64,000 nt of DNA from Mycolicibacterium neoaurum (GCF_036946495.1 NZ_JAQIIX010000002.1:2170001-2234000), one strand, 5' to 3'. Positions 52,385 through 61,105 are shown, counted from the first letter of the stretch. Notes: generated from the letters alone by a model not told the origin. Numbers and translations are program-made.

Positions 52385-53251
52385 TCAGGCCGCGGTTGCG
52401 ACCGGTGTGTGGAGCAGTTCGAACTCTATCGGGGTGAGCCTGCCGAGGGCGCGTTGTCGCCGGCGTCGGTGGTAAGTCCGTTCGATCCAGGTCACGATTG
52501 CCAGGCGTAGTTCGGCTCGGGTGGCCCAGCGTCGCCGGTCAAGTACGTTGCGTTGCAGCAAGGCGAAGAACGACTCCATAGCGGCGTTGTCCCCGCAGGC
52601 ACCGACGCGTCCCATTGATCCATGTAAACCGTTGTGCGACAGCGCGTGGACGAATTTTCTGGATCGAAATTGACTGCCTCTGTCAGTGTGAACGATGGTC
52701 GCGACAGGTGAGCGCAGAGCCACGGCGTGATCGAGGGCGGCCACGGCCAACGAAGACTTCATCCGTGAGTCGATCGAGTAGCCCACGATGCGGTTGGAGT
52801 AGACGTCTTTGATGGCGCACAGGTAGAGCTTGCCCTCGTCGGTGCGGTGTTCGGTGATGTCGGCCAGCCAGACCTGGTCGGCAGCGTGGGCGCTGAACCG
52901 ACGTTGCACGAGGTCGTCATGCACCGGCGGTCCGGATCGACGGTTCAGCCCTCGCTTCTTGGCGAAGATCGACCAGATCCGCTCCTGGGAACACAGCCGG
53001 GCGACACGGTTCTCGCCGGCGATGATTCCGCGCCCGGGTAGCTCATCAGCGATGAACCGGTAGCCGAAAGCTGGATCGTCGGCGTGGATGTCGCGGGCCG
53101 CGTTGATCAGATGTGCGTCGTCCCAATCCCGCTGCGAGACCGGTGCTTTGCGCCATTTGTAGAACGCCTGGGTCGAGAATCCCAGGACCCGGCAGGTCAC
53201 CGTGACGGGCACGCCGTCCGCGGCAAGGTCGAGGACCAGCGGGTACATCAT
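52385..53251 (-). CDS. IS3-family transposase OrfB (rve integrase domain)
   Basis: 288-aa DDE transposase. HTH_21-like region (FGYRFIADELPGRGI), then the catalytic triad: Asp in WLADITEH, Asp in VHTDRGSQF and Glu in NAAMESFF, with the downstream Arg/Lys region and typical end GRLTPIEFELL. ATG 53251 overlaps the OrfA stop (ATGA) right after an A-rich run (CCAAAATGATG on the coding strand), so it is made by coupling or by -1 frameshifting into an OrfAB fusion, as in other IS3 elements. It appears intact. Confidence 0.95.
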   Translation of the reverse strand: MMYPLVLDLAADGVPVTVTCRVLGFSTQAFYKWRKAPVSQRDWDDAHLINAARDIHADDPAFGYRFIADELPGRGIIAGENRVARLCSQERIWSIFAKKRGLNRRSGPPVHDDLVQRRFSAHAADQVWLADITEHRTDEGKLYLCAIKDVYSNRIVGYSIDSRMKSSLAVAALDHAVALRSPVATIVHTDRGSQFRSRKFVHALSHNGLHGSMGRVGACGDNAAMESFFALLQRNVLDRRRWATRAELRLAIVTWIERTYHRRRRQRALGRLTPIEFELLHTPVATAA

Positions 53252-53544
53252 TTTGGGTTGGCGTCCCGCGACAGATATCCGACTGCGCGGCGCATCACCT
53301 CGGCCTCTTGCTCGAGGAGTTTGATGCGCTTGTGCGCCTCGCGCAGTTGCGCAGCCATGTCCTCAGCATTGGCCGGTGAGGCGGGCTGGCTGCGGCCGTC
53401 CTCCCGGTCGGCGATTTTGAGCCAGCGGTGCAGGCAGGCCTCCGAGATGCCGAAGTCCTTGGCGATCTGGCGCAACGGCGCCTCGCCCTTGCGGGCCACG
53501 GCGATGACGTCGGCTCTGAACTCGGCAGGAAACGGTGTCGGCAC
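53248..53544 (-). CDS. IS3-family transposase OrfA (HTH protein)
   Basis: 98-aa protein with the HTH_Tnp_1 fold (AEFRADVIAVARKGEAPLRQIAKDFGISEACLHRWL) and a C-terminal leucine-zipper-like coiled coil (AAQLREAHKRIKLLEQEAEVMRRAVGYL) that dimerises with OrfB. Binds the IS ends. ATG 53544, 67 bases inside the right inverted repeat boundary. Confidence 0.93.
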   Translation of the reverse strand: MPTPFPAEFRADVIAVARKGEAPLRQIAKDFGISEACLHRWLKIADREDGRSQPASPANAEDMAAQLREAHKRIKLLEQEAEVMRRAVGYLSRDANPK

Positions 53545-53586
53545 GAGATTGATCCTTCCAGCAAGGACGAATCCTCACAGGTCAGG

Positions 53587-53611
53587 AGTCAACCAAACTG
53601 GGGTCAGTCCC
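53587..53611 (-). repeat. Right terminal inverted repeat of the IS
   Basis: 25-bp end reading GGGACTGACCCC to GGTTGACT on the minus strand, 20/25 identical to the left end. Followed outside by TTT, the second copy of the target duplication. Confidence 0.9.
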
Positions 53612-53614
53612 TTT

Positions 53615-54425
53615 CGTGGCCGTGCTGTGCGCGGCGGGTGTGCTGATGATCGTGTACACCGGCGCCAGTCACACCGAAGATGTGCTTCTCAGCCTTGCCG
53701 GCGTGCTGGCGATCGTCGTCGCGATGGTTCCGACAGCACGCCCGGTGATCATCTGTGGCGGAGGGGAATTACCCCCAGGCTATGAGATCTCGAAGTCGGT
53801 ATCCACCAACATCTGGGCAGTCACGATTGCACTCGTGCTCTCATGTCTTGCGCTGTGGTGCCGCCCCAGCCGCAACGATACTGCTCGCCAACATAAGAAC
53901 AGCGTGCTCGGAACGTTCGCGACGTTGCTCGCATGGGTGCTGATTATCGGCGGATTCATCGTCTTCCTTGCGGACCAACCCCGATTCGATAAGTACGCGC
54001 ATGGGGTTTCGGCCGTCATCATGTTCCTGGCAATATGCGCAACGGTTGGCCTCACCGCTCGGATTACTCTGGAGCAGAACGAAAGCGAGTGTCCGAACAA
54101 GCGCCGGTACTTTGCCTGCTATGTGACTCTTTCTGTGCTCATGGTAGTGACCATTGCCGGCGTTGTGGCCGTCCACCTGCTGCTCGACGGCTGGAATCAT
54201 TGGGTCATTGTTCTCGAAACACTTTTGCTCCTTCAGTTTACGGCCTACTGGATCGTGCAGACGGTCGAACTATGGAGAGTTCAGAGTCGCGTCGAGCTGC
54301 TGACCGGTCAGGCTAGGGAGGCTATCGCGACCGAAAGGGCGGCATCCGGTTTGAAGGGGCTTCTCGATGACACCAAGCAAGTCTTGGCTGCCCCTCGGCC
54401 GGAGCGGCTCTTGCGCGCCATGTGA
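53615..54425 (+). pseudogene. 3' fragment of the IS-split membrane protein gene
   Basis: Continues the frame of 52172-52344: the first codon is completed across the insertion (TT + C). It encodes about 270 residues with seven predicted membrane segments (VAVLCAAGVLMIVYTG, LLSLAGVLAIVVAMV, IWAVTIALVLSCLALW, LLAWVLIIGGFIVFL, VIMFLAICATVGL, YVTLSVLMVVTIAGVVAV, VIVLETLLLLQFTAYWIV) and a polar C-terminal tail. GTG 53616 could serve as a start for a truncated product if the IS supplies a promoter. No function is recognised for the intact family. Confidence 0.8.
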
Positions 54426-54496
54426 CCCAAGTGCCGCCCCAACGAGACTCCGCGAAAAGAAGAAAGCCTCAGCACGCAACGACTATTGGAGGAACG

Positions 54497-54946
54497 ATGA
54501 CCGACCAAGATGCGGATGAAGCCGTTGACCATGTTGACCCAGCCGAGATTGCTGAGACGGAGACGTCTGGTGAGTGGGGCGAACTCGTCATCGACGTGGA
54601 TGACGCTCCGACCGCAAGTGTAGTTGCCGCCGGATCTATCAGGACCGACGCTGTTCGCTTCGAACGCGTGAGCTGCGCAGGCGGCGTCACCGTCAAGTTT
54701 ACGGTTCCTATCCTGGCCTTCGGATGGCGTTCGCGGCTGCGCAGTTACAACGCGCAGGGCGGGTTCATCGGACAATCACAGATCGTGGAGCTCAACGGCT
54801 CCTATCCGTCTGGCACGGCGATCGTCGTTGCGTATCGCGGCCCGTTCATCCGCGGCACCAAAGAGATCCGCGCATACGTTTGGTACGGAAATCCTGCCCA
54901 GGGTGACGGAACGATGTATTGGAACCTCAAACGGATCAACTGCTAG
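54497..54946 (+). CDS. Hypothetical beta-rich protein
   Basis: 149-aa soluble protein; ATG 54497 follows a strong GGAGGA. The N-terminal third is acidic and probably disordered (MTDQDADEAVDHVDPAEIAETETSG); the rest is predicted beta-strand (GGVTVKFTVPILAFGWRSRL, GTAIVVAYRGPFI, KEIRAYVWYGN). No family recognised. It lies 71 bases after the split membrane protein gene and may belong to the same unit. Confidence 0.65.
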   Translation: MTDQDADEAVDHVDPAEIAETETSGEWGELVIDVDDAPTASVVAAGSIRTDAVRFERVSCAGGVTVKFTVPILAFGWRSRLRSYNAQGGFIGQSQIVELNGSYPSGTAIVVAYRGPFIRGTKEIRAYVWYGNPAQGDGTMYWNLKRINC

Positions 54947-55186
54947 CGCCGCGAACACGCCGAAAAAACTCCAGCTACACGTCCGCAGTGTGCAGTCCGA
55001 GGCCTTCGACGACGATCCGACCAACAACCGCCCGTTGTGTTCATTCCGGCGTGCCTCTGCCGGCAGCAAGTTAGACAGGTGGTATGGGTGCAATGAGTAT
55101 CCAGATGTGCCACACATCCAACGAGTAGACCGCGGCGGCAAAGGGCGCGAAACTTCGTAGGAGACGGTGTTGGTCGGTCAGGAGCA
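54947..55186. other. Intergenic stretch with no supported gene
   Basis: No supported coding region or structure. A 110-aa open frame running 54828-55160 overlaps the preceding gene in another phase, begins without a ribosome-binding site and has no recognisable features. Confidence 0.5.
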
Positions 55187-55342
55187 ATGGCAGAGAGTTA
55201 CGATCTCGGAGCCGTTGGTATCTACGTCGCCGGTGGTGTGGAGTTTGGTCGCCATACCCGTCTTTCAGATGGGTCGCGGATTCAGATCACTCAGGCTATG
55301 AGGTCGGCGGCGTCGGTGATCCCATGGGGCGACCGTAATTGA
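55187..55342 (+). CDS. Possible 51-residue small ORF
   Basis: ATG 55187 follows AGGAG at ideal spacing and encodes 51 residues (MAESYDLGAVGIYVAGGVEF..), not recognised. Its last 47 bases overlap the 3' end of the convergent exported hydrolase gene. It may be a real small protein or a gene remnant; the evidence is the ribosome-binding site only. Confidence 0.3.
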   Translation: MAESYDLGAVGIYVAGGVEFGRHTRLSDGSRIQITQAMRSAASVIPWGDRN

Positions 55343-56195
55343 GTTCGACCTGAGGGCGTAGCTCCAGGTCTTGGGCTTGTTTCTGCGCTTGGGAAATCCA
55401 TTTCTGGGTCACCATGGGCAGGTAGTAGGTGGCTGGTGAGCCCAGGACGTACTTGACGTTTCGATCGACGTACACCTGATTGTTCGGGTCGTTGAGCCCG
55501 ATCATGCTGTAGTCCAGGTGTACAGCTTTGAGCTCTCCCTTTCCGCCGACGGAGTTGGCCGCGTTCCGGTTCTTGTCAGCCGGGGAGCCGTTGACGAGCG
55601 GATTGGGGCAGTCTGACCAGTAGTCGTATTGGCGGGAGATGACGGTCACGTTGTAGCGGGTGTCGTCGGGAAAGCCCGGGCCGGTGAAGCCGCCGGGGGC
55701 GTCATAGCTGTGGTAGATGAATTTGCATACCTTCTTGTCGGGCTCGGTGGGAGTGGGCGCGGGGACACGCGTGCATCCGTTGAATCTGTGCTCTGGGTCG
55801 CCGGTGAGGATGAATTGCACTGTGGCGGGATCGATATCGCTGGTCGGGCCGTAGCGGCGAAGCCAATCGTCTTGGACCTGTGCTCCCTCGCTGTGGCCCA
55901 GGACGATCTTGGGGCCTGCGGTCGAGTGCAGCAGCTCGTCGAGAAGGTCCGCACCCTTGTGAACGTTGGCAGCCGCGGGAAAGTTGTTGTACGGCACTTT
56001 GACTGTGGTGTTGGGCGCGGCGAAGAGTTCGCCCCGCAACCAGTTGCTCGGCAGCGGGAAGAACGCCGGCGCCAACGTGAGAACCGTGGCTCCAGCAGGT
56101 TCGGCGTGCGCCGGTATGGGCGATACCAGCCCCATGCCGAACGCCACGGACATCGCAATCGAGGCCATATGGCGTAGACGTTTCGTAACCCCCAT
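55296..56195 (-). CDS. Exported alpha/beta serine hydrolase (PE-PPE-domain-like)
   Basis: 299-aa protein with signal peptide (about residues 1-31, ..PIPAHA|EPAGATV). The nucleophile elbow is LGHSEGAQV, as in PE-PPE-type mycobacterial esterases; an Asp (TGDPEHRF) and a late His (VHLDYSMIGLND) complete a plausible triad. YDYWSDCPNPLVNG resembles the QYD-WsDxP segment of that family. The substrate is probably an acyl ester; not known. ATG 56195 with GGGGAGGGAG upstream. It lies in the island-like region, on the opposite strand to its neighbours. Confidence 0.75.
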   Translation of the reverse strand: MGVTKRLRHMASIAMSVAFGMGLVSPIPAHAEPAGATVLTLAPAFFPLPSNWLRGELFAAPNTTVKVPYNNFPAAANVHKGADLLDELLHSTAGPKIVLGHSEGAQVQDDWLRRYGPTSDIDPATVQFILTGDPEHRFNGCTRVPAPTPTEPDKKVCKFIYHSYDAPGGFTGPGFPDDTRYNVTVISRQYDYWSDCPNPLVNGSPADKNRNAANSVGGKGELKAVHLDYSMIGLNDPNNQVYVDRNVKYVLGSPATYYLPMVTQKWISQAQKQAQDLELRPQVELNYGRPMGSPTPPTS

Positions 56196-56458
56196 TTGAC
56201 GCTCCCTCCCCGGGAATGAAGCGAGATTCGCGAGAAATGAGGGCCAGTTGACCCTTCAGCTGCGGCTTGCAGATGTCGAATCCCGATATCCGAGGATCTA
56301 CCCAGAGGGTTACCGTCACATCACCGTTCGCGCGATCGATGTCGACGTGAGACCGGATCGATGCCACATCGTCCCCTCGGTCGGACACCACTTCGAACGG
56401 CAGGATTGCGTGAGTTGGTCGAAACCGATTCGACTGCTGTTACTTTCGAAAGTTCTGA

Positions 56459-57196
56459 CTAGCGGCTGAGAATTTCATACGCCGCCGCAACGAGTTCGGC
56501 GTTACCCGGTGCCGTCGACCCGTCGGGTAGCAGCACGGTGTCCTCCAGCCCGATGCGGGTTTGCAATCCCTGCGCGCCCGCGTGCGCGAGCAGCGGCCAG
56601 CAGCTGTCGTCGAGGCCGTGCAGCAGCACCGGCGCGGGCGACCCGGCACGACTTACGCGCGCCAACACATCGTCGGCGATCTCGATATCGCCGTCGGGCC
56701 CCAGCTCGACCATGACCCGTAGGCAGCGGGCAGCCACGGGAGAATTCGCCCAGGACTCCGCTGCTGCGGCGTGGAAGATGCCGGCCTCCACCCCGATACC
56801 CCGGTTCAGCAGTAACAGCGCCAGTTCTTCGGCGCCGGGTTCATCCCAGTTGACCGAGGCGAAATCGGGCAACACCGTCCACGCCTCCACAGTGCGCAAC
56901 CGCCGATGCGGATCGGGCAGCGCCCAGAACCCGGTCGTCACGCCCAGCGGCAGGCCCGGTGCCGCCTGGCGCACGGCACTCACAGCGGCGGCGACAATCG
57001 CCGGTTCCAGCGAATCCACGCCGTCGGCAGTCTTGGGATGAAGGTGCACAGCCATGGCACCGGCACTTTGCGCGGCGACCGCGGCGGCGGCCAGCTGCTT
57101 CGGCGATACCGGGAGCCCGGCGTGCTCGTCGGGGGTGCGGGCGCCGTTGATGCAGGCTTTGATGTAGGGCGCTTTGATGCCGGGCTTTGTGGCCAT
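56459..57196 (-). CDS. BKACE-family beta-keto acid cleavage enzyme (DUF849)
   Basis: 245-aa TIM-barrel protein of the 3-keto-5-aminohexanoate cleavage (Kce/BKACE) family, which condenses a beta-keto acid with acetyl-CoA. Motifs: KACINGARTP, AMAVHLHPKTADG (zinc His pair), TGFWALP, SVNWDEPGAEEL, and the C-terminal RIGLEDTVLLPDG. The substrate is not predictable. ATG 57196 chosen (MATKPGIKAPYIKAC); longer frames add an Arg-rich leader unlike the family. It marks the return to conserved sequence to the right of the island. Confidence 0.82.
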   Translation of the reverse strand: MATKPGIKAPYIKACINGARTPDEHAGLPVSPKQLAAAAVAAQSAGAMAVHLHPKTADGVDSLEPAIVAAAVSAVRQAAPGLPLGVTTGFWALPDPHRRLRTVEAWTVLPDFASVNWDEPGAEELALLLLNRGIGVEAGIFHAAAAESWANSPVAARCLRVMVELGPDGDIEIADDVLARVSRAGSPAPVLLHGLDDSCWPLLAHAGAQGLQTRIGLEDTVLLPDGSTAPGNAELVAAAYEILSR

Positions 57197-57393
57197 ACGC
57201 CATTCTGACGGTGCGTCCAAGAGGCGCTTTGTCTCGGGTGAGGTGCGTCTCCTGTGTGCCGGACCATATTGACGCGGGCGCAGCACGCATGTCATGGTCT
57301 TCGGGGAATGATCTTGATGTGTGCTCGGCAATGCCTGATTCGCCGAGATGATCATCAGATGACCAGTTCAGTGACTTTTCGGGAGCCTTGACG

Positions 57394-57567
57394 ATGCAGT
57401 CAGCTATAGCCAGCGGATTGCTGTGGTTGATGGCGGCAACCTTGCTGATCGGAGCTGTCGGTGCCGTGATCGGCGCCGCGCCTCGGCGGACCCGTTCCCG
57501 GACTCCGCGCTCCTGCCCGTGTACCCGAGGCGACTGCTCCTCATGCCCGGCGCGATGGTCGCTGTGA
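57394..57567 (+). CDS. 57-residue membrane protein with Cys-rich tail
   Basis: Small ORF: ATG 57394, GGGAG nine bases upstream, stop TGA 57565. One hydrophobic segment (about residues 4-28, AIASGLLWLMAATLLIGAVG..), then an Arg-rich stretch and a Cys cluster CPCTRGDCSSCP (CxC-x4-C-x2-C), which could bind a metal or form disulfides. No family recognised. It is below the length normally called automatically. The next gene, for a choloylglycine-hydrolase-like protein, starts 67 bases downstream in the same direction. Confidence 0.5.
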   Translation: MQSAIASGLLWLMAATLLIGAVGAVIGAAPRRTRSRTPRSCPCTRGDCSSCPARWSL

Positions 57568-57634
57568 CACCGGGTAGCGGCACGCTCGCCCAAGACTGAA
57601 TTCTCGCAGCCCTCTCCTGGCTAGGCTGACGCGC

Positions 57635-58657
57635 ATGTGCACCCGAGTGATATGGCCGGACGCCGGCGGAGCCGTCCTGGTGGGACGGAACATGGACTTC
57701 CACAAGGACCTGATGACCAACCTGTGGAAGCAGCCGCGCGGTGTCACCCGCGACGACGGCGTCACCGGCGCGCTCACCTGGACCTCGAAGTACGGCAGCG
57801 TCATCGCCACGGCCTTCGACATCATTTCCGTCGACGGCCTAAACGAGGCCGGTCTGGCCGGTCACGTGCTGTGGCTGGCCGAATCCAACTACGGACAACC
57901 CGATTCCGGGCGCACCCAGCTCAGCCAGGCGATCTGGTTGCAGTACTTCCTGGACAACTTCGCCACGGTCGCCGACGCGGTCGACTGGATCGCCGAGACG
58001 GACGTGCAGGTCGTCCAGATGGATGACCCCACCGGCGGCAAACCGCCGGCCATCCATCTCGCCCTCGACGACGCCACCGGCGACTCTGCGATCATCGAGT
58101 ACATCGACGGCAAGGCGCAGGTCTACCACGACCGGGCCTATCGGGTTATGACGAATTCGCCCACCTTCGACCAGCAACTCGAACTGGTCAAGACATTCAC
58201 CGGACTGGGCGGCACCGAGCCGCTGCCCGGCTCGACAGAGGCCGCCGCCCGCTTCGCCAGGGCCAGCTACTACGCGAGCCGGCTTCCGCAACCCGCCGGT
58301 CAGGTCGATGCGATTGCGGCCATGCTGTCGGTGATCCGAAATGCCGCCCAACCCTTCCGGGTCCCGGATCCGGGCAAACCCGATGCGTCGCAGACGATCT
58401 GGCAGGTGGTGCTGGACCTGACCAGGAAGCGCTACGTCTACGAATCGACCACTCGGCCCAATATCGTCTGGGTCGATCTGGCCGATCTGGACTTCAGTGC
58501 GGGCAGCCCGCAGCTCAAACTCGACCTCATCGGTGAGCTCGCGGTGCAGGGCGGCATCGCGGGCAACGTCTCGCATCGGTTCGAGGACAAGGGCCCGATG
58601 ACGTTCCTGTCCATGCAGCTGCTGGATCAGCTGAAGGGTTCCGCTACTCCCCGGTGA
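57635..58657 (+). CDS. Choloylglycine hydrolase-like Ntn hydrolase (linear amide C-N hydrolase)
   Basis: 340-aa Ntn-fold amidase. Mature N-terminal nucleophile is Cys2 (MCTRVIW) after Met removal; GRNMDFH follows the family GR-x-MD motif; NEAGLAGHVLWL and the Asn/Arg region are typical. The family includes bile-salt hydrolases, penicillin V acylases and AHL acylases; the substrate here is unknown. No signal peptide is apparent. The last 14 bases overlap the convergent echA21 gene. Confidence 0.85.
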   Translation: MCTRVIWPDAGGAVLVGRNMDFHKDLMTNLWKQPRGVTRDDGVTGALTWTSKYGSVIATAFDIISVDGLNEAGLAGHVLWLAESNYGQPDSGRTQLSQAIWLQYFLDNFATVADAVDWIAETDVQVVQMDDPTGGKPPAIHLALDDATGDSAIIEYIDGKAQVYHDRAYRVMTNSPTFDQQLELVKTFTGLGGTEPLPGSTEAAARFARASYYASRLPQPAGQVDAIAAMLSVIRNAAQPFRVPDPGKPDASQTIWQVVLDLTRKRYVYESTTRPNIVWVDLADLDFSAGSPQLKLDLIGELAVQGGIAGNVSHRFEDKGPMTFLSMQLLDQLKGSATPR

Positions 58658-59453
58658 ACGTAGGGGCGCGCTTACCGAACATCGCGGCGACCGCCTCGCC
58701 GAGGTCCTTCGAAGGCAGGAATGCCGAATTCCATGCCGCCACATAGCGAAGGCTCTCCGAGACTCGTGCGATGCGCTGCTGGTCCAGGACGTCCTTGACG
58801 CCGTGCACGGTCAGCGGTGGGTTGGCGGCGATCTCGGCGGCGGTGGCGTGCGCTGCGGCCAATGACGCCTCGGCGTCGGCGTGCACATCGTTGACCAGAC
58901 CGATCTTCTCGGCGCGCGCGGCGTCGATGTCCTTGCCGGTCAACGCGAGTTCGCGCAGATGGCCGTCGGACAGGATCAGCGGAAGGCGGGCCAACGAGCC
59001 CACGTCGGCGACGATCGCCAACTTGACCTCACGGACCGAGAACTTGGCATCGGCACTGGCGTAACGGATGTCGACCGCGCTGATCAGATCGACCCCGCCG
59101 CCGATGCACCAGCCGTGCACCGAGGCGATGGTGGGGGTGCGGCAGTCGGCGACGGCACTGATGGCCTGCTGCATCGTGAGGATCGTCTTGTGGAAGTCGG
59201 CCCGGGCCTTGGCGCCGGCGTCCAGACCGGGCAGGGTGGCCCCCATCGCCGCCAGGTCCAGTCCGTAGCTGAAGTTCTTGCCGGACCCGGTGAGCACGAT
59301 GGCCCGGACTCCGGCGTCGGCGTCCAGGGTGGCGAACACCTCGGGCATCTCGGCCCAGAAGGCGGGCCCCATCGCGTTGCCCTTGCCGGGGCCGATCAGT
59401 GTCACGCGGGCGACGTGATCGGCGATGTCCACGGTCACGGATTCGTAAGCCAT
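58644..59453 (-). CDS. echA21: Enoyl-CoA hydratase/isomerase EchA21
   Basis: 269-aa crotonase-fold enzyme very close to the M. tuberculosis Rv3774 sequence as I recall it. CoA/oxyanion motifs GSGKNFSYGLDL and WCIGGGVDLIS; the segment REVKLAIVADVGSLARLP carries the Glu/Asp pattern of delta3,5-delta2,4-dienoyl-CoA isomerases rather than hydratases, so an isomerase role is inferred. ATG 59453. Confidence 0.88.
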   Translation of the reverse strand: MAYESVTVDIADHVARVTLIGPGKGNAMGPAFWAEMPEVFATLDADAGVRAIVLTGSGKNFSYGLDLAAMGATLPGLDAGAKARADFHKTILTMQQAISAVADCRTPTIASVHGWCIGGGVDLISAVDIRYASADAKFSVREVKLAIVADVGSLARLPLILSDGHLRELALTGKDIDAARAEKIGLVNDVHADAEASLAAAHATAAEIAANPPLTVHGVKDVLDQQRIARVSESLRYVAAWNSAFLPSKDLGEAVAAMFGKRAPTFTGE

Positions 59454-59482
59454 GGGTGCAGGCTAACCCCGTCTGCGGATGC

Positions 59483-59941
59483 CTAGGGGACGGGCCCACC
59501 CAGCAGCACCTCGCGCACGGTGCTACCGGTCAGGAACTGGCACACCGCGTCGGCCAGCGACGTGGCGATCTCGATGTTGTCCGGTCCCAGGATGGACTGC
59601 TCGCCCTTGAGGATCGCGTTGACGACCGCCTTCTGAGTGGCCTCGTCGAGCTGGTTGTAGTCCGCGCACGTCATCGTCAGCGCATCGGGTGGTGGCGGGA
59701 CATCCGGAACGTTCGAGCCCCGGGTGGGGAATCCCGGGATGGTGATATCGGGCAAGCCGGGAATCTCCGGTAGACCGGGGATGACCGGGGGACGGGCGCT
59801 GGTCGTGGTGGTCAGCGGCGGACCGGGCTCGGTGGTCATCGCAACGGTGCCCTCGGTGGTGCGTCCGCAGCCGGTCAGCAGCCCCAGTGCCATCAGCGCG
59901 CTGCCCGCCACCATCGTCGCCCGCGTGGCCATCCCCATCAT
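59483..59941 (-). CDS. Putative lipoprotein (Rv3773c position)
   Basis: 152-aa protein; signal peptide with lipobox LLTGCG (Cys about residue 25). The mature part has a Thr/Pro-rich low-complexity region (TTTTSARPPVIPGLPEIPGLPDITIPGFP) and a C-terminal helical domain with two Cys (MTCADYNQ, ADAVCQFL). ATG 59941 overlaps the stop of the aminotransferase gene (ATGA). Function unknown. Confidence 0.8.
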   Translation of the reverse strand: MMGMATRATMVAGSALMALGLLTGCGRTTEGTVAMTTEPGPPLTTTTSARPPVIPGLPEIPGLPDITIPGFPTRGSNVPDVPPPPDALTMTCADYNQLDEATQKAVVNAILKGEQSILGPDNIEIATSLADAVCQFLTGSTVREVLLGGPVP

Positions 59942-60999
59942 GACCGCTCACCCCGGATCCACTCCTGCGCGAAGGCGAGGAATGCGTCGTTCTCGTGCGG
60001 AGCGGCGACCGTCACCCGAACGCCATCCTGCCCGTAGGGCCGGACCAGGAGCCGGTTGTCGGCGGCGGCATTGGTGAAAGCGTCGGTGCGCCCCGGGATC
60101 ACCAACCAGACGAAGTTGGCCTGCGAGGGTGGCAACTCGTATCCCATCTCCCGCAGCGTCGCACTCACCCGTGCCCGTTCGGCGACCACCGCGTCGGTGC
60201 GGGCCAGCAGCTCGTCGGCGGCGTCCAACGAGGCGATGGCCGCGGCCTGGGAGATGGTGGTCGCGGTGAACGGCACGTACACCTTGCCCAGTGCGGTCAC
60301 GATGTCCGGGTCGGCGACGGCATAGCCGATGCGCAGACCCGCCAGCCCATAGGCCTTCGAGAAGGTGCGCAGCACAACGACATTCGGGTAACGCCGGACC
60401 AGGCCGAGGCTATCGGGCAGTAGGCCGTCGCGGATGTACTCGACGTAGGCCTCGTCGATGACCACCAGGATGTCCGAGCGGACGGCGGCCACGAAGGCCT
60501 CCAGCGCGGCGGGGTCGACGACGGTCGAGGTCGGGTTGTTCGGATTGCAGACGAAGATCAGCCGGGTGCGATCGGTGACGGCGGCGAGCATGGCGTCCAG
60601 ATCGTGGGTGTGGTCCTTCAGCGGCACCGGCACCGGCGTGGCACCCGCGGTGCGGATTTGCAGCGGGTAGATCTCGAAGCTGCGCCACCCGAAGATCACC
60701 TCGTCGCCGACGGTCGAGGTGATCTGGACGAGCTGCTGACACAGGCTCACCGACCCGGCACCCACCGAGATGTTCTCCGGGGCGAACTCGACATGCTTGG
60801 CCAACCGTTCGCGCAGATCGAGGTAACCGTTGTCGGGGTAGCGGTTGATGCCGGCGGCTGCGGCGCTGATCGCATCCAGCACGCCGGGCAGCGGACCGTC
60901 GACGGTTTCGTTGCTGGCGATCTTGATGGCGCCGGGCACCGTGCGACCGGGGGTGTAGGCGGGAAGGTCGGCCAACTCGGGTCGCAGACGGGCGGTCAC
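59938..60999 (-). CDS. pat: Aromatic amino acid aminotransferase (HisC2/Pat)
   Basis: 353-aa class II aminotransferase, same length as M. tuberculosis HisC2 (Rv3772). PLP lysine in TFSKAYGLAG, phosphate/pyridine contacts in NPNNPTS and VIDEAYVEYI, Arg in GVRVTVA. The family includes phenylalanine/aromatic transaminases and histidinol-phosphate aminotransferase; standing alone away from the his operon favours the aromatic (Pat) role. GTG/ATG start at 60999. Coupled to the downstream lipoprotein gene. Confidence 0.88.
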   Translation of the reverse strand: MTARLRPELADLPAYTPGRTVPGAIKIASNETVDGPLPGVLDAISAAAAGINRYPDNGYLDLRERLAKHVEFAPENISVGAGSVSLCQQLVQITSTVGDEVIFGWRSFEIYPLQIRTAGATPVPVPLKDHTHDLDAMLAAVTDRTRLIFVCNPNNPTSTVVDPAALEAFVAAVRSDILVVIDEAYVEYIRDGLLPDSLGLVRRYPNVVVLRTFSKAYGLAGLRIGYAVADPDIVTALGKVYVPFTATTISQAAAIASLDAADELLARTDAVVAERARVSATLREMGYELPPSQANFVWLVIPGRTDAFTNAAADNRLLVRPYGQDGVRVTVAAPHENDAFLAFAQEWIRGERS

Positions 61000-61105
61000 C
61001 CAGCCATTCTAGGGGTGCGCGTACTCGCGCTTTGCCTTCCGCCGTGCAGCCTGTGTAATCTGTGCGCTCGGCGGTTCCGGGGGTCCGGTACCCTCAGATC
61101 GTTCA

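Larger units (their letters stand above)
52345..53611 (-). mobile_element. IS3-family insertion sequence, 1267 bp
   Basis: Complete element: imperfect 25-bp terminal inverted repeats (20/25 identical) starting GGGACTG at 52345 and ending CAGTCCC at 53611, two overlapping transposase genes on the minus strand, and a 3-bp TTT duplication at 52342-52344 and 53612-53614. It splits a membrane protein gene. The intact transposase genes and terminal repeats suggest recent insertion. Confidence 0.95.

Noticed and set aside
54828..55160. 110-aa frame overlapping the beta-rich hypothetical gene
   Set aside because: Overlaps a gene with a strong ribosome-binding site, in another phase; no features of its own.
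50764..56458. Phage/ICE attachment site pair flanking the island
   Set aside because: No repeat of the tRNA-Ser 3' end and no integrase gene were found in the window, so no att sites were called.
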